Made by a program: the position numbers and the translations under genes
Origin: an uncultured Flavobacteriales bacterium
GTDB taxonomy: Bacteria; Bacteroidota; Bacteroidia; Flavobacteriales_D; Crocinitomicaceae
Assembly: GCA_913054135.1 (NCBI GenBank)
Contig: CAJXJK010000001.1
Location: 368,825-432,824 of the forward strand
Direction: 5' to 3'
DNA length: 64,000 nucleotides
Shown: positions 63,046 to 64,000 of the stretch, one piece after another
Layout: each line of letters starts with the position of its first letter
Numbering within the stretch: position 1 is the first letter of the stretch
The notes under the pieces: generated by a model
Seen by the model: only the letters and a program-made list of their open reading frames with translations
The model's database searches: none
What the model was told of the DNA's origin: nothing

Positions 63046-64000
<955 letters not shown>

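Overview
The window looks like a chromosome segment of a free-living, probably aquatic, member of the Bacteroidota, most likely order Flavobacteriales (a Fluviicola/Crocinitomix-like lineage is my guess). Reasons: AT-rich DNA; many secreted proteins ending in type IX secretion (T9SS) sorting domains of both kinds (type A 'PNP...G.Y.V', type B gliding/CHU_C 'NRWG...W.G'); a PorV-family protein; DUF5686, DUF1853 and DUF4349 proteins; and promoters matching the Bacteroidota pattern TTG-N17-23-TAnnTTTG rather than the E. coli one. No tRNA, rRNA operon, insertion sequence, prophage or CRISPR array was seen. Most of the window is ordinary core chromosome with surface-protein genes scattered through it.

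Layout. 0-3.1 kb (minus): a partial Mrp-type Fe-S carrier, an enoyl-CoA hydratase and PaaZ (phenylacetate catabolism). 3.1-6.6 kb (minus): a stand-alone type B sorting domain, a PorV-family protein, a secreted alpha/beta hydrolase and a frameshifted T9SS sorting-domain remnant. 6.6-9.4 kb (minus): ddl, an LEA14-like protein and an M20 dipeptidase. 9.6-13.2 kb (plus): a giant type B surface protein. 13.3-17 kb: DinB-like protein, thiL, fumC, a 53-aa membrane peptide and an ArsC-like protein. 17-26.3 kb (plus): three T9SS cargo proteins interleaved with a histidine kinase and gpmI. 26.3-32.6 kb: tsaB, an OmpA protein, truncated hemoglobin, a DUF922 metalloprotease, an outer-membrane protein and monomeric isocitrate dehydrogenase. 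32.9-36.7 kb: a large PPC-like cargo protein and a repeat-rich intergenic stretch. 36.7-40.5 kb: a prohibitin-family lipoprotein, DUF1853, ispD and queA.

40.8-45.1 kb is a divergent four-gene locus: a VWA lipoprotein and a DUF4349 lipoprotein face an ECF sigma factor translationally coupled to a single-pass membrane protein that carries a trypsin-like protease domain with an intact His/Asp/Ser triad. Three copies of GGTCACCC lie between the two arms. 45.2-50.5 kb (plus) holds a DUF5686 outer-membrane protein and a run of small uncharacterised genes, including a duplicated membrane-protein pair.

52.2-58.1 kb (minus) is a complete cobalamin (B12) riboswitch regulon: promoter, riboswitch, a T9SS-exported protein built of three ~113-residue repeats, a BtuB-like TonB-dependent receptor, a beta-propeller lipoprotein reminiscent of BtuG, and a second T9SS surface protein. 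I regard the triple-repeat protein and the sigma/protease locus as the two most promising leads. 58.1-60.8 kb (minus) carries an alkyltransferase-like protein, a hypothetical, trmB, a HEAT-like protein and the RNase P RNA with its own promoter. 60.9-64 kb (minus) ends with a T9SS cargo protein, a lipoprotein and a partial outer-membrane protein with a poly-asparagine linker that runs off the window.
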